The notes under the pieces: generated by a model | The model's database searches: none | What the model was told of the DNA's origin: nothing | The model's input: only the letters and a program-made list of their open reading frames with translations | Program-made: the position numbers and the translations under genes | From: Virgibacillus_F necropolis_A | GTDB taxonomy: Bacteria; Bacillota; Bacilli; Bacillales; Amphibacillaceae | Length of the DNA stretch: 64,000 nt | Direction of reading: 5' to 3' | NCBI RefSeq assembly: GCF_044793635.1 | Contig: NZ_CP084992.1 | Location: 1,736,001-1,800,000 of the forward strand | Part shown: piece by piece, positions 1 through 7,484 of the stretch | How the letters are laid out: every line of letters starts with the position of its first letter | Position numbering within the stretch: position 1 is the stretch's first letter

Positions 1-272
1 GAGTCGACGGTCCTCCGCTCCAATCAACTGCCATAATAGTGAAAGGGGCTATATGGTACTGCTTCCAGACACCATGTTAGCGGAAGAAATACACGAAGAC
101 TCCTGCGGAAACAGCGAAGACGATGAGACCCCGCAGTGAGCGGTCTTTGCTCGCGAGGAGGCTCAGCGCGAGCCCGCGGAAAGCGTAGTGTATTTCTGGA
201 GCGGTATGCTATGACGCAATATATATCAACTATGAAGGTGAAAAGCAACAATGCGTACGAAAAGAGCATTAT
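1..272. repeat. Bacillaceae structured repeat, copy 1, with conserved 3' tail
   Basis: No credible gene here. A GC-rich element at 85-197 carries the blocks GACTCCTGCGG, GAGACCCCGCAG, GAGGAGGCTC and CCCGCGGAAAGCG. Its ends pair: AGAAATACAC (85-94) against GTGTATTTCT (188-197). A tail at about 213-270 is nearly identical to 32773-32832. The short reading frames on both strands are low complexity or repeat-derived, so I call none. Part of the element may lie left of the window. Confidence 0.75.
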
Positions 273-304
273 GAAAAAAAGCATGGCTGCAACTCAGCCA
301 TGCT
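273..304 (-). terminator. Terminator of the epuA-like gene
   Basis: On the minus strand a 10-bp stem AGCATGGCTG / CAGCCATGCT closes a short loop and is followed by seven T. It starts just past the epuA-like stop codon. Confidence 0.9.
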
Positions 305-310
305 TTTCAA

Positions 311-814
311 CTATTCCTTTTTCGTAACTATATCAAAAATATGGCGCCAAGTTTCCATGTCAAGTGCATCACTTGGTTTGCCGCTTCCAATAATGCCATA
401 TCCAACCATAGCACCTACAACGAGTGCTATTGCACATAAAAGAAGAACTACGATAATCCGTAACCAAATCGGGAAAGCGCGACGTCTAGGCTTTTTATTT
501 TTTTTCTTTTCAGCCTTTTGTTTTGCCTTTTGTTGCTTACGTGTCATATTCTCAGAAGATAATTCTTCCTCTTGCATAGACTTCTTCTGCCTGCGAGTTT
601 TTTTCTCTGAAGATTTTTCCTTTTTCTTAGGAATTAACTTCTTCAACTTCTTTAGCTTAGGAATTGTTTGCTTTATCTTCTCATTTAGCTTGGGAATAGT
701 CTGCTTTATCTTCTCTTTTATTTTAGGGAGTGTCTTTCTTACCTTCTCCATTGGTTTGGTTATTGGTCGAGTCTTTTTCTCTTCAGTTTTAACTTCAGGT
801 TGACTGTTTGACAT
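311..814 (-). CDS. EpuA-family small membrane protein (often annotated RNA polymerase subunit beta)
   Basis: A 167-residue protein with a very basic N-terminal region and one membrane segment at about residues 116-140 (IWLRIIVVLLLCAIALVVG). The end, GYGIIGSGKPSDALDMETW, is typical of the EpuA family (Pfam DUF/EpuA), whose role is unknown; the common name RNA polymerase subunit beta is misleading. Residues 28-62 hold about three 11-residue repeats of the form TIPKLNEKIKQ, which are not part of the conserved domain. The ATG follows GGAG by 7 nt. It lies last in the mbl-flhO-flhP transcript direction and ends in a strong terminator. The family call rests on the C-terminal 55 residues only. Confidence 0.7.
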   Translation of the reverse strand: MSNSQPEVKTEEKKTRPITKPMEKVRKTLPKIKEKIKQTIPKLNEKIKQTIPKLKKLKKLIPKKKEKSSEKKTRRQKKSMQEEELSSENMTRKQQKAKQKAEKKKNKKPRRRAFPIWLRIIVVLLLCAIALVVGAMVGYGIIGSGKPSDALDMETWRHIFDIVTKKE

Positions 815-859
815 GGTTTGTTTCTCCTAACTCTCTTGCAATTGTTCACATTACTTCAT

Positions 860-1690
860 TTATCTTAGTTGGTTGACTAGGCCCATCATTTGATCGCTCA
901 TTGAAATGGTCTTGGCATTAAATTGATACGAACGTTGTGCCATAATTAGGTCCGTCATTTCTTTCGATATATCAACATTGGATTGTTCCAATGCTCCACT
1001 TTTTAACAGTGTATCATTTTGATTGGTTGCTTGTATAATCTCATTTTGATTATAACCTAATCCCTGAAGATCTGGTAAACGAAATGCATTCTGACCAGTT
1101 GCTTCGAGCAATCTTGGACGAACCGCTTCAACAATAGAAAGCCTTCCAGCTTCTAATGTTTGATTCCCACGAGTTACAACAATTTGTCCATTGTCACGAA
1201 TCGAAATGGAATCAAATCCTGATGGAATAACGATTGGGCCATTTTCACCTAATACAGGATTTCCATCATTTGTCGTCAGCATGACAGCTTGATTGTCGTT
1301 CACTGGTGATAAGTAAAATGCACCTGAACGAGTATAACGTGTTTCGTCAACGCCATTTTCTGTCACTTGAATTTGGAATAGATGATTTTTATTAAGAAGT
1401 GCCGTATCAAGTCCACGCCCAGTTTCTTTAATCGCACCTTGTGTCAAATTGATATTGGTTGATCCGAGCATCGCGCCCGTTCCAATCCTAACGCCATCAG
1501 GTGTTAAACGACCTTCCGCATTAGCAGGATCAGTCATGTTGTTAATTTGTTGAAACAATAAAGATGAAAACTCAGCATTGCGACTCTTATAGCCTGTCGT
1601 TTGGCTGTTTGCTAAATTGTTCCCAATCAAATCGAGTTTATTTTGCAGCTGATTCATCGTTACTGCTGCTTGGATCATTGTTCTTGACAT
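860..1690 (-). CDS. flhP: Flagellar hook-basal body protein FlhP (FlgG/FlgF family)
   Basis: 276 residues. The N-terminus has the flagellar rod signature (NNLANSQTTGYKSRNAEF, about 24-41) and the C-terminus the rod/hook helix LEQSNVDISKEMTDLIMAQR. It is expected to be a distal-rod or hook-associated component exported by the flagellar type III apparatus. Length is close to B. subtilis FlhP. The ATG has the ribosome site GGAGGG 6 nt upstream and begins 10 bp after the flhO stop, so the two are co-transcribed. Confidence 0.93.
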   Translation of the reverse strand: MSRTMIQAAVTMNQLQNKLDLIGNNLANSQTTGYKSRNAEFSSLLFQQINNMTDPANAEGRLTPDGVRIGTGAMLGSTNINLTQGAIKETGRGLDTALLNKNHLFQIQVTENGVDETRYTRSGAFYLSPVNDNQAVMLTTNDGNPVLGENGPIVIPSGFDSISIRDNGQIVVTRGNQTLEAGRLSIVEAVRPRLLEATGQNAFRLPDLQGLGYNQNEIIQATNQNDTLLKSGALEQSNVDISKEMTDLIMAQRSYQFNAKTISMSDQMMGLVNQLR

Positions 1691-1700
1691 GAAAGCCCTC

Positions 1701-2504
1701 CTAACCTAGTCGTCCGACTTCATTAACTGCTTTTGACATACTCTCATCATATGCTTTTAAGACGCGTTGATTTGTTTCAAACATGCGGTATGACTCCATC
1801 ATTTGTGTCATCGCCTGTAATGAATCAACATTTGATTGTTCTAAAAATCCTTGTTGAATCGTATACGTTGCGCCAGGCGGAACTGCTCCAGCCTCGCCCG
1901 TGAACAATCCATTTCCCTCTTTTGCCATTTGAGCGGCATCCGCAGTATATGAAATTCCAAGGGGGATATTTTGTCCATCTACTTGAACGTTTCCATCTTG
2001 AGTCACCGTAAAATCATGACCATTTGTTTGAATTCGGTTACCAGCTTGATCCAGTACATAATAGCCTTGATTAGTGACTAAAAAGCCTTGTCCATCAACG
2101 GTAAAATTACCATTTCGTGTATAACGCTGTTCACCTGCTTCGTTTTGCACAGTGAAGAACAGAGCACCACTCTCGTCTGGTAGAACACCATTAATCAAAG
2201 CCATATCAGTCGATATTCCAGTCTCACGAATATCTCCCTGGACAAACTTCGGTACATTTTCCTGCACATAAACACCAGTGTTCAGTGTTCCAATAGGATG
2301 GTTTCCAGGAATGTTAAAGCCACGTTCAGTCGGCAGCTCTGTGGACCCCATTTGCTTCATTAATAATTCAGGAAATGCACGTAATGTTGGCTGATCTGCT
2401 TTATAGCCTGGCGTATTCACATTGGCAATATTATTTGCTAATGCCTCCTGACGTCTTTGCTGTGCAATCATTCCACTTGCTGCAGTATAAAATCCTCGAA
2501 GCAA
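1701..2504 (-). CDS. flhO: Flagellar hook-basal body protein FlhO
   Basis: 267 residues starting MLRGFYTAASGM, matching the family N-terminus, with the rod motif ANNIANVNTPGYKAD and the C-terminal helix LEQSNVDSLQAMTQMMESYR. An upstream TTG at 2513 touches the GGGGG ribosome site directly, so I prefer the TTG at 2504, which lies 9 nt from it. Paralogue of FlhP next to it; order mbl-flhO-flhP is the same as in B. subtilis. Confidence 0.92.
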   Translation of the reverse strand: MLRGFYTAASGMIAQQRRQEALANNIANVNTPGYKADQPTLRAFPELLMKQMGSTELPTERGFNIPGNHPIGTLNTGVYVQENVPKFVQGDIRETGISTDMALINGVLPDESGALFFTVQNEAGEQRYTRNGNFTVDGQGFLVTNQGYYVLDQAGNRIQTNGHDFTVTQDGNVQVDGQNIPLGISYTADAAQMAKEGNGLFTGEAGAVPPGATYTIQQGFLEQSNVDSLQAMTQMMESYRMFETNQRVLKAYDESMSKAVNEVGRLG

Positions 2505-2572
2505 AACGTTCAACCCCCTTTGTTGATTGGAAAAATACGAATACCTATTATATATATGGCAAACACAAAAAA

Positions 2573-3574
2573 TTATATGATTTTTTTACGCTCAATTTTA
2601 TCAATGTTTTCAAGCATGATTCCTGTTCCTCTAGCAACACAATTCATTGGCTCGTCCGATAAAAATACAGGTACCTTTAATTCTTCAGCAAGCAATTGGT
2701 CAATTCCGTGGACCAATGCTCCACCGCCTGTCAAAATAACTCCGCGGTCAATGATGTCCGCTGATAGTTCAGGTGGTGTACGTTCCAATACTTTTTTGGC
2801 ACCTTGCGTAATTAAATTAACTGATTCTTGTAATGCACCAGAAATTTCACCTGAATAAACCGTAATCGTGCGCGGCAATCCAGACACCATATCACGCCCG
2901 CGAATATCCATTTCTTCTTTACGGGAATTTCCGAATACTGTTGCAACATTAATCTTTATATTTTCCGCCGTACGCTCGCCAATAAGCAATTTATATTTCT
3001 TTTTTATGTATTGAAGAATCTCAGCGTCAAATTTGTCACCAGCCATTTTGATTGACTCAGCAGTAACAATATCACCCATTGAAAGAACTGCTACGTCAGT
3101 AGTTCCCCCACCGATATCAACAACCATATTTCCGCTTGGTTGGAAAATTTCCATCCCAGCACCGATTGCTGCAACTTTTGGTTCTTCTTCTAAATAAATT
3201 TTCTTACCGCCTGATTTCTCCGCAGCTTCTCTAATAGCTTTTTGCTCAACCTTTGTAATATTAGTTGGGCAGCATATCAACATTCTCGGTTTTGACAAAA
3301 CTCCACGAACATTAATTTTATTTATAAAATGCTTTAACATCGCTTCTGTTACATCAAAGTCAGCAATAACCCCATCTTTCAATGGACGAATGGCTTCAAT
3401 ATTTCCTGGTGTACGTCCAACCATACGACGCGCAGCTTCGCCTACTTCCAAAACTTTTCCAGTATTCTTATCCATCGCTACAACTGATGGTTCATTTAAT
3501 ACGATTCCTTTACCTTTTACATGAATTAAAACATTGGCAGTTCCAAGGTCAATTCCAATATCACGAGAAAACAT
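2573..3574 (-). CDS. mbl: MreB-like actin homologue Mbl
   Basis: 333 residues, an actin-fold ATPase that forms membrane-associated filaments guiding lateral-wall synthesis and so cell shape. Seen: phosphate-1 motif GIDLGTANV (about 7-15), phosphate-2 motif VVDIGGGTTDVAVLS (151-165) and the adenosine motif LTGGGALVHG near 286. Being followed by flhO-flhP and preceded by spoIIID identifies it as Mbl rather than MreB or MreBH. The ATG has GGGAGG upstream. I see no promoter I can place with confidence in the repeat-rich upstream gap. Confidence 0.96.
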   Translation of the reverse strand: MFSRDIGIDLGTANVLIHVKGKGIVLNEPSVVAMDKNTGKVLEVGEAARRMVGRTPGNIEAIRPLKDGVIADFDVTEAMLKHFINKINVRGVLSKPRMLICCPTNITKVEQKAIREAAEKSGGKKIYLEEEPKVAAIGAGMEIFQPSGNMVVDIGGGTTDVAVLSMGDIVTAESIKMAGDKFDAEILQYIKKKYKLLIGERTAENIKINVATVFGNSRKEEMDIRGRDMVSGLPRTITVYSGEISGALQESVNLITQGAKKVLERTPPELSADIIDRGVILTGGGALVHGIDQLLAEELKVPVFLSDEPMNCVARGTGIMLENIDKIERKKII

Positions 3575-4010
3575 TAATCAAGATCCTCCCTGTCGCAATT
3601 ACTATCTCACATTATCAACGAACACAATGCTACTAATATTATATTTTACCACAAAATCTTTAAAATTAATGCAAAAAAACCAAAATTATGCGGGGTTTTT
3701 TGACTATGTGCGGATAGGACTTTTGATGTGGATGGTTGGATTGTGCGAGGGCAGCAATTATCCGTGATTCATGGTTCGTGCTTGCGGGGTTGGATTGGCG
3801 GATATATTTGTGGATTGGCGGTTATATTTGATTAATGGCGGTTATATTTTTATATTGGCAGTTATATTTTAAAATTGGCGGTTATATTCTCAGAACGGCA
3901 GATAAACCCCAGGAATGGCGGATATGTACTTAAATCGGCGGATATCCCGAGCAGAAATGCCAAGCCTGGATCAAGCAACCACCATAATACCAGCACCCAA
4001 CCACAACCCC
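3575..4010. other. Intergenic gap mbl-spoIIID with a 20-bp repeat array
   Basis: No gene. It holds the mbl ribosome site, a weak A/T-rich hairpin at 3673-3701, and the repeat array listed separately. The short plus-strand reading frames have no ribosome site or recognisable product. Confidence 0.6.
3794..3953. repeat. Degenerate tandem array, exact 20-bp period, 8 units
   Basis: Eight units, each built on TGGCGGTTATATTT or a variant, begin every 20 bp with no insertion or deletion. The inter-core bases differ between units. Read on the minus strand the core is AATATAACCGCCA, the same as the arrays near 9.0, 28.6, 45.6 and 50.6 kb. Confidence 0.85.
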
Positions 4011-4045
4011 AAAAAAACTCAGCTCATAAAAGCCTGAGTTTTTGG
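4011..4045 (-). terminator. Terminator of spoIIID
   Basis: Minus-strand stem AAACTCAGGCT / AGCTGAGTTT followed by a T run, just beyond the spoIIID stop. Confidence 0.85.
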
Positions 4046-4061
4046 GTCATTGCCCACGTCA

Positions 4062-4373
4062 TTATCCTACTGGTTTGATGGTTGTGGCGTTTTTGGGATC
4101 GAGTTTGATTTGTGTAGCGCTCCCGGTTTTGATTTTATATTTTTTTCGGGTTGCTTCACCTCCGCGGAGATGTCGAATTGCTTTGTGGTATTCGAGAATA
4201 TCCTTAACTTGATTTGCGAGTTTTGGATTGATTTCTGGTAAGCGTTCTGTCAGATCTTTGTGGACTGTGCTTTTGGATACACCAAATTCCTTTGCTATCA
4301 TTCGGACGGTCTTCCTCGTCTCCACGATATGAATGCCTATCCTGATTGTCCTTTCTTTGATGTAATCGTGCAC
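4062..4373 (-). CDS. spoIIID: Sporulation transcription factor SpoIIID
   Basis: 103 residues. DNA-binding regulator of mother-cell genes during sporulation. The helix-turn-helix is IAKEFGVSKSTVHKDLTERL (about 26-45), followed by the basic stretch HLRGGEATRKKYK. The reading frame is open further upstream, but the family begins MHDYIKERT, and the GTG at 4373 lies 6 nt after GGAGG, so that is the start. It is about 10 residues longer at the C-terminus than B. subtilis SpoIIID. It precedes mbl, as in B. subtilis. Confidence 0.96.
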   Translation of the reverse strand: MHDYIKERTIRIGIHIVETRKTVRMIAKEFGVSKSTVHKDLTERLPEINPKLANQVKDILEYHKAIRHLRGGEATRKKYKIKTGSATQIKLDPKNATTIKPVG

Positions 4374-4764
4374 ACCATTCGCCTCCCTAAGTTGATAATT
4401 CCGAGGTGTGAAATGAGACAAGGTGATTCTTTTAGTTTGTGGCAGTATTCTTTTTTTAAGGAACGAATTCATGTACTGAAAATAAAAACGCTTTTACAGA
4501 TGTCAGACTATACGAAACAAGTTCAGCACACTTACATGAATTTATATCGTATAAAATATATGTATAGGGGGTTAGTTACTACGGTTTCCTACATGCCACA
4601 CAAGCTCTCACCTCAGACATTACTGAATGCTTGGTTTGTAACATTTTATTACTTAAAAGAGCCGTTTATGATTAAATTTATCCCTTTTCCATAAGGGACA
4701 AGAAGTATTTTTAGAAAAATGGTACAAAGGAGCAAAAATGCAGGTAAAAAACACTTGCAAAACA
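4374..4764. other. Intergenic gap upstream of spoIIID
   Basis: No supported gene. It includes the spoIIID promoter region; I cannot place a convincing sigma-E or sigma-K promoter by eye. An open frame on the plus strand crossing the spoIIID start has no family resemblance. Confidence 0.5.
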
Positions 4765-4798
4765 TAAAAAAAAGCCCTCTGCATATACAGAAAGCTTT
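4765..4798 (-). terminator. Terminator of the AimR-like/peptide operon
   Basis: Minus-strand imperfect hairpin AAAGC..CTG / CAG..GCTTT followed by seven T, about 17 nt after the small peptide gene. Confidence 0.75.
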
Positions 4799-4814
4799 CT
4801 CTTAATTCATACCA

Positions 4815-4934
4815 TCAATCTAAATCTCCATATCCTGGATCGTCAACATGGATACATGGATCAGGTGTTACCCCTACTGAATTACTAAAAGTAGTTACAA
4901 CGCTTGTAAAAAATGCTCCAATTTCCCCCATCAT
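4815..4934 (-). CDS. Putative prepeptide of an AimR-like signalling pair
   Basis: A 39-residue reading frame 35 bp downstream of the AimR-like gene. GAAAGGGG lies 4 to 7 nt before two consecutive ATG codons, so translation is likely. The N-terminal part (GAFFTSVVTTFSNSVGV) is hydrophobic but lacks the lysine/arginine of a standard signal peptide; the C-terminal part is DPCIHVDDPGYGDLD. The arrangement, receptor then short peptide on the same strand then terminator, is that of aimR-aimP, rap-phr and plcR-papR pairs. The mature signal is probably within the last 15 residues; that is inference. Export route and cleavage site are not visible. It could instead be an unrelated small protein. Confidence 0.6.
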   Translation of the reverse strand: MMGEIGAFFTSVVTTFSNSVGVTPDPCIHVDDPGYGDLD

Positions 4935-4969
4935 GACGCCCCTTTCGTCTTCTAAGAAAGCAATTTAAA

Positions 4970-5998
4970 TTAAGCACCCATCTCTCGTAATGCCAAAATA
5001 GGCAATTTACTAAAGAAATGATCGCTCCGCTTTTCAATGAAATAGTTATACGATTGATATAATAAATTTTTATCGTTAGTAGCTAGTCCCAAATAATACA
5101 TTTGAAAAGGCGAACTTATTGACATATCCCTTAAGTAACTTTCTGCTTTTCTATGGTTCCCTTTAGCAATTTCGATATGGGCTTTTTCGCTTATGTCGTA
5201 AGTTGAAATTCCTTCAACCTTTTTATGGTGCGCTGAAAGAAATGGGATGTTAAAGTTTTCAATAATTTCGATGTTATACACTAAACCATGCTCATTTGAA
5301 ATCTTTTGTCCTTCCTTGAGATGGTACATGCCTTGTTGGTAGGTATCAAATGTGTAGGTCAGGGCTAAATTTATATTTATAGCTGCTTTTGTATTCGGGT
5401 TTTGAGTCAAATTTATTACTCGAAAGGCATATTTTCTTGCCATAATGAGCTCATTCTTGACCCAATAGTAGACGAATAATGCCTCATACATCCGTATCCT
5501 AAAATAGGAAAGTAGAAATGAATCATTTATAGAGTCAAATAAATTCATTTGTAAATCTAGGAAGTTACCCAATTTCCCAAATTCATGCATGTCATAGTAA
5601 GCCATAATCTTCACAAACTCTTTTAAACATAATACTTCTGGTTCATCACTGTTGAGAATTGTTGCGTGGTGTATGATTTCATGTGGTGTAATAAGGTTGA
5701 GCTTTCGATCTAGCATCAATTGGTAGATTGCTGCCCATTGATTATTCGACTTCATAGGTGATTCGCTATTTTTATGTATCAGATCTTGCAAATCCTCATA
5801 AAAGCCATTCATGTACAGAAACTCCAAGCCTTTTTTCATAATCTCGTTTCTATTGCTTTGCAGGCATAATTTTCGAACTAATTCTAGTACTGTTTGCTCA
5901 TCGTGCTGCGTTGATAACATGGAAATCACGTGTTCAAGAGACAACTTACCATCGTTGGTGATGGAAAGTATAGACTTAGTTATTGTTGCGGTAGTCAT
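4970..5998 (-). CDS. AimR-family peptide-pheromone receptor / transcription regulator
   Basis: 342 residues, all-helical, TPR-like. The C-terminal quarter (MYYLGLATNDKNLLYQ ... FFSKLPILALREMG) corresponds to the end of AimR, the arbitrium receptor of SPbeta-group phages, as I remember those sequences, and an N-terminal ITNDGKLSLEHV matches the AimR helix-turn-helix area. The first 20-25 residues of phage AimR have no counterpart. An in-frame TGA lies just upstream of the ATG, so no longer start exists. The ribosome site AAGGGG is 14 nt away, rather far. No phage gene adjoins it; neighbours are spoIIID and spoIIQ. A small peptide gene follows. It could be a Rap- or PlcR-type receptor, but the C-terminal similarity favours AimR. 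Confidence 0.75.
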   Translation of the reverse strand: MTTATITKSILSITNDGKLSLEHVISMLSTQHDEQTVLELVRKLCLQSNRNEIMKKGLEFLYMNGFYEDLQDLIHKNSESPMKSNNQWAAIYQLMLDRKLNLITPHEIIHHATILNSDEPEVLCLKEFVKIMAYYDMHEFGKLGNFLDLQMNLFDSINDSFLLSYFRIRMYEALFVYYWVKNELIMARKYAFRVINLTQNPNTKAAININLALTYTFDTYQQGMYHLKEGQKISNEHGLVYNIEIIENFNIPFLSAHHKKVEGISTYDISEKAHIEIAKGNHRKAESYLRDMSISSPFQMYYLGLATNDKNLLYQSYNYFIEKRSDHFFSKLPILALREMGA

Positions 5999-6073
5999 AT
6001 TACTGTTTCATTCCCCTTACTTTTAAAAACTTTTCTTAAACCATGATATATCGTACCATATATTCCATAGATA

Positions 6074-6130
6074 GATAGACCTATTCCTTCGACAAATTCT
6101 GAACAATTAAAATAAAAAGACAGGTCTATC
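6074..6130. promoter_or_regulatory. 9-bp inverted repeat upstream of the AimR-like gene
   Basis: GATAGACCT (6074-6082) and AGGTCTATC (6122-6130) are perfect inverted copies 39 bp apart, 75-130 bp before the start codon. Phage AimR operators are also split inverted repeats, with a shorter spacer. Possible self-operator; a chance occurrence is not excluded. Confidence 0.35.
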
Positions 6131-6189
6131 GCCATTTACCAGTGCCTTATGCCTTATTTATTTATACAAATTTTTTTCTATCAAAGTGC

Positions 6190-6229
6190 AAAAAAAAATA
6201 GCCCTTTAGTTAAAAAAGGCTATTTTTTA
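6190..6229 (-). terminator. Terminator of spoIIQ
   Basis: Minus-strand stem AAAATAGCC / GGGCTATTTT with a T run, starting 6 nt after the spoIIQ stop. Confidence 0.85.
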
Positions 6230-6235
6230 GTAATT

Positions 6236-7258
6236 TTATGCACTAGCACTTGATGCAGATGACTCTGCTTCATCACTCGACTGACCGTCTTCTTGGTTTG
6301 TTGAATCGTCAGGAGTCATTTCTTCGTCCTGGTTGGTAGAGTCATCAGGAGTATTTCCTTCGTCCTGATTAGTAGAATCATCTGGAGTAATTCCTTCGTC
6401 CTGTTCGATAGAACCATCTGGTGATTCAGTTTCTGGTGCTTCGCTACCATCTTCTGAATTAGTAGCATCGTCCGGTGTTCCACTAGTTTCTTCTTCCGGT
6501 GTAGTAGATTGCTCATCTGACTCTTCTGATGTAGCATCACTACCTTTCTCTTCACCGTCTGATTTTGTCTCTTCTTCGACTTTAACTGAGCTTACCGGTT
6601 GGTTGAAATACTCTTCCGGATTTACTGGTTCTCCATCTTTTCGGATTTCAAAGTGGACGTGAACAGCGTCTTCCTTACCGAATATGTTTTGACCAGCAGT
6701 TCCTAGTACATCACCTTGCTTAACGTTATCCCCAGCCTTAACATTCACTTCTCCAAGACTAGCATAGTAGGTTTTAAGATCACTGTCGTGGGATAGTGTT
6801 ACTACATTTCCCAATAATGGATCTTCTTCTACATTTTCAACCGTACCACTTAATGATGCTGTTACATCGAACGTTTCTCCGCTTGCAGTTGCAATATCGA
6901 TACCTGTGCTCTGGTAATACCTGCTGTTGTAAAGAACAAGCGCACTTTCCTTGGTTTTTTCGTCTGCGCTGTAGTCATAGAATTTAGTTACGATTTCTGC
7001 TTGATCTTGATTACTCACAGGCATTTTAACAACCTCTTGTTGCTCCAGTACCGGTTGTGCTTCCTCATCAAACGGATCTGTTGCTGTATCAGTTGATTCC
7101 TGGCCATCTTGTGCAGGAATTTGATTTTCCAGATTCTGATACCACACAACGAACGTTAGTAGGAGTGCAGCTACCGTTAAATAAACTGCTGGGAAAAACC
7201 ACTTCTTACGAAATACACGGCTCCACTTTTTTGAACCGCCATTATTTTCCTCTTTCAT
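6236..7258 (-). CDS. spoIIQ: Stage II sporulation protein Q (degenerate LytM/M23 domain)
   Basis: 340 residues. Forespore membrane protein that pairs across the intermembrane space with SpoIIIAH during engulfment. One membrane segment at about 19-40, a LytM-like domain at about 100-220, and a long acidic tail. The first zinc-binding histidine of active M23 enzymes is replaced (YYQSTGID) while HVHFEI is kept, as in B. subtilis SpoIIQ. The tail beyond about 225 is rich in Ser, Asp and Glu and ends in four near-identical 12-residue repeats of the type STNQDEGNTPDD; it makes the protein about 55 residues longer than the B. subtilis one. The ATG follows GAGGTGAT. Confidence 0.92.
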   Translation of the reverse strand: MKEENNGGSKKWSRVFRKKWFFPAVYLTVAALLLTFVVWYQNLENQIPAQDGQESTDTATDPFDEEAQPVLEQQEVVKMPVSNQDQAEIVTKFYDYSADEKTKESALVLYNSRYYQSTGIDIATASGETFDVTASLSGTVENVEEDPLLGNVVTLSHDSDLKTYYASLGEVNVKAGDNVKQGDVLGTAGQNIFGKEDAVHVHFEIRKDGEPVNPEEYFNQPVSSVKVEEETKSDGEEKGSDATSEESDEQSTTPEEETSGTPDDATNSEDGSEAPETESPDGSIEQDEGITPDDSTNQDEGNTPDDSTNQDEEMTPDDSTNQEDGQSSDEAESSASSASA

Positions 7259-7278
7259 ATGATCATCACCTCAACAAC

Positions 7279-7308
7279 CATTCTGATCAGAAAAAGGAAA
7301 TTATATAC
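7279..7308 (-). promoter_or_regulatory. Candidate sigma-F promoter of spoIIQ
   Basis: Minus strand: -35 GTATA (7304-7308), 15-bp spacer, -10 GATCAGAATG (7279-7288). Compared with the sigma-F pattern GYWTA-N15-GGnRAnAnTW the -35 is exact and the -10 keeps the A.A.T core. Start would be about 15 nt before the ribosome site. spoIIQ is known to be sigma-F dependent in B. subtilis. Confidence 0.5.
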
Positions 7309-7380
7309 ATGGAAGAAAAAAAATTTTGTATAACCGAGTAGTGTTTGTAGAAAACCCGCTAATTATGTGATTTATTTTAG

Positions 7381-7482
7381 GGAAAGAAAGTATAAAACTT
7401 TGGCGTTTATCTGTCTAGCGCAAGCGCCCTAGCCCGCCTGAGGTTTTAAGTCGGGGGTGACCAAGGCGCTTGCGCTTTTCTT
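7381..7482. repeat. Dispersed 3' hairpin repeat
   Basis: The first 45 bases recur almost unchanged at 26367-26411. The body is an imperfect hairpin with ends CTAGCGCAAGCGCC and GGCGCTTGCGCTTTTCTT. It sits immediately downstream of the spoIID stop and may act as its terminator. Confidence 0.75.
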
Positions 7483-7484
7483 AT

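Noticed and set aside
24..284. 86-codon frame on the minus strand at the left edge
   Set aside because: It runs through the GC-rich structured repeat, lacks a ribosome site and has no family resemblance.
300..803. 167-codon plus-strand frame
   Set aside because: Mirror image of the lysine-rich EpuA-like gene; low-complexity Phe/Leu/Ser product.
3794..3953. CRISPR interpretation of the 20-bp arrays
   Set aside because: Repeats are only 6-12 bp and degenerate, period is 20 bp, and no cas gene is present.
4260..4694. 144-codon plus-strand frame
   Set aside because: Antisense to spoIIID and its leader; no ribosome site or recognisable domain.
4970..5998. Prophage remnant around the AimR-like gene
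   Set aside because: No integrase, repressor, structural or lysis gene nearby and no attachment-site repeat seen; neighbours are conserved sporulation genes.
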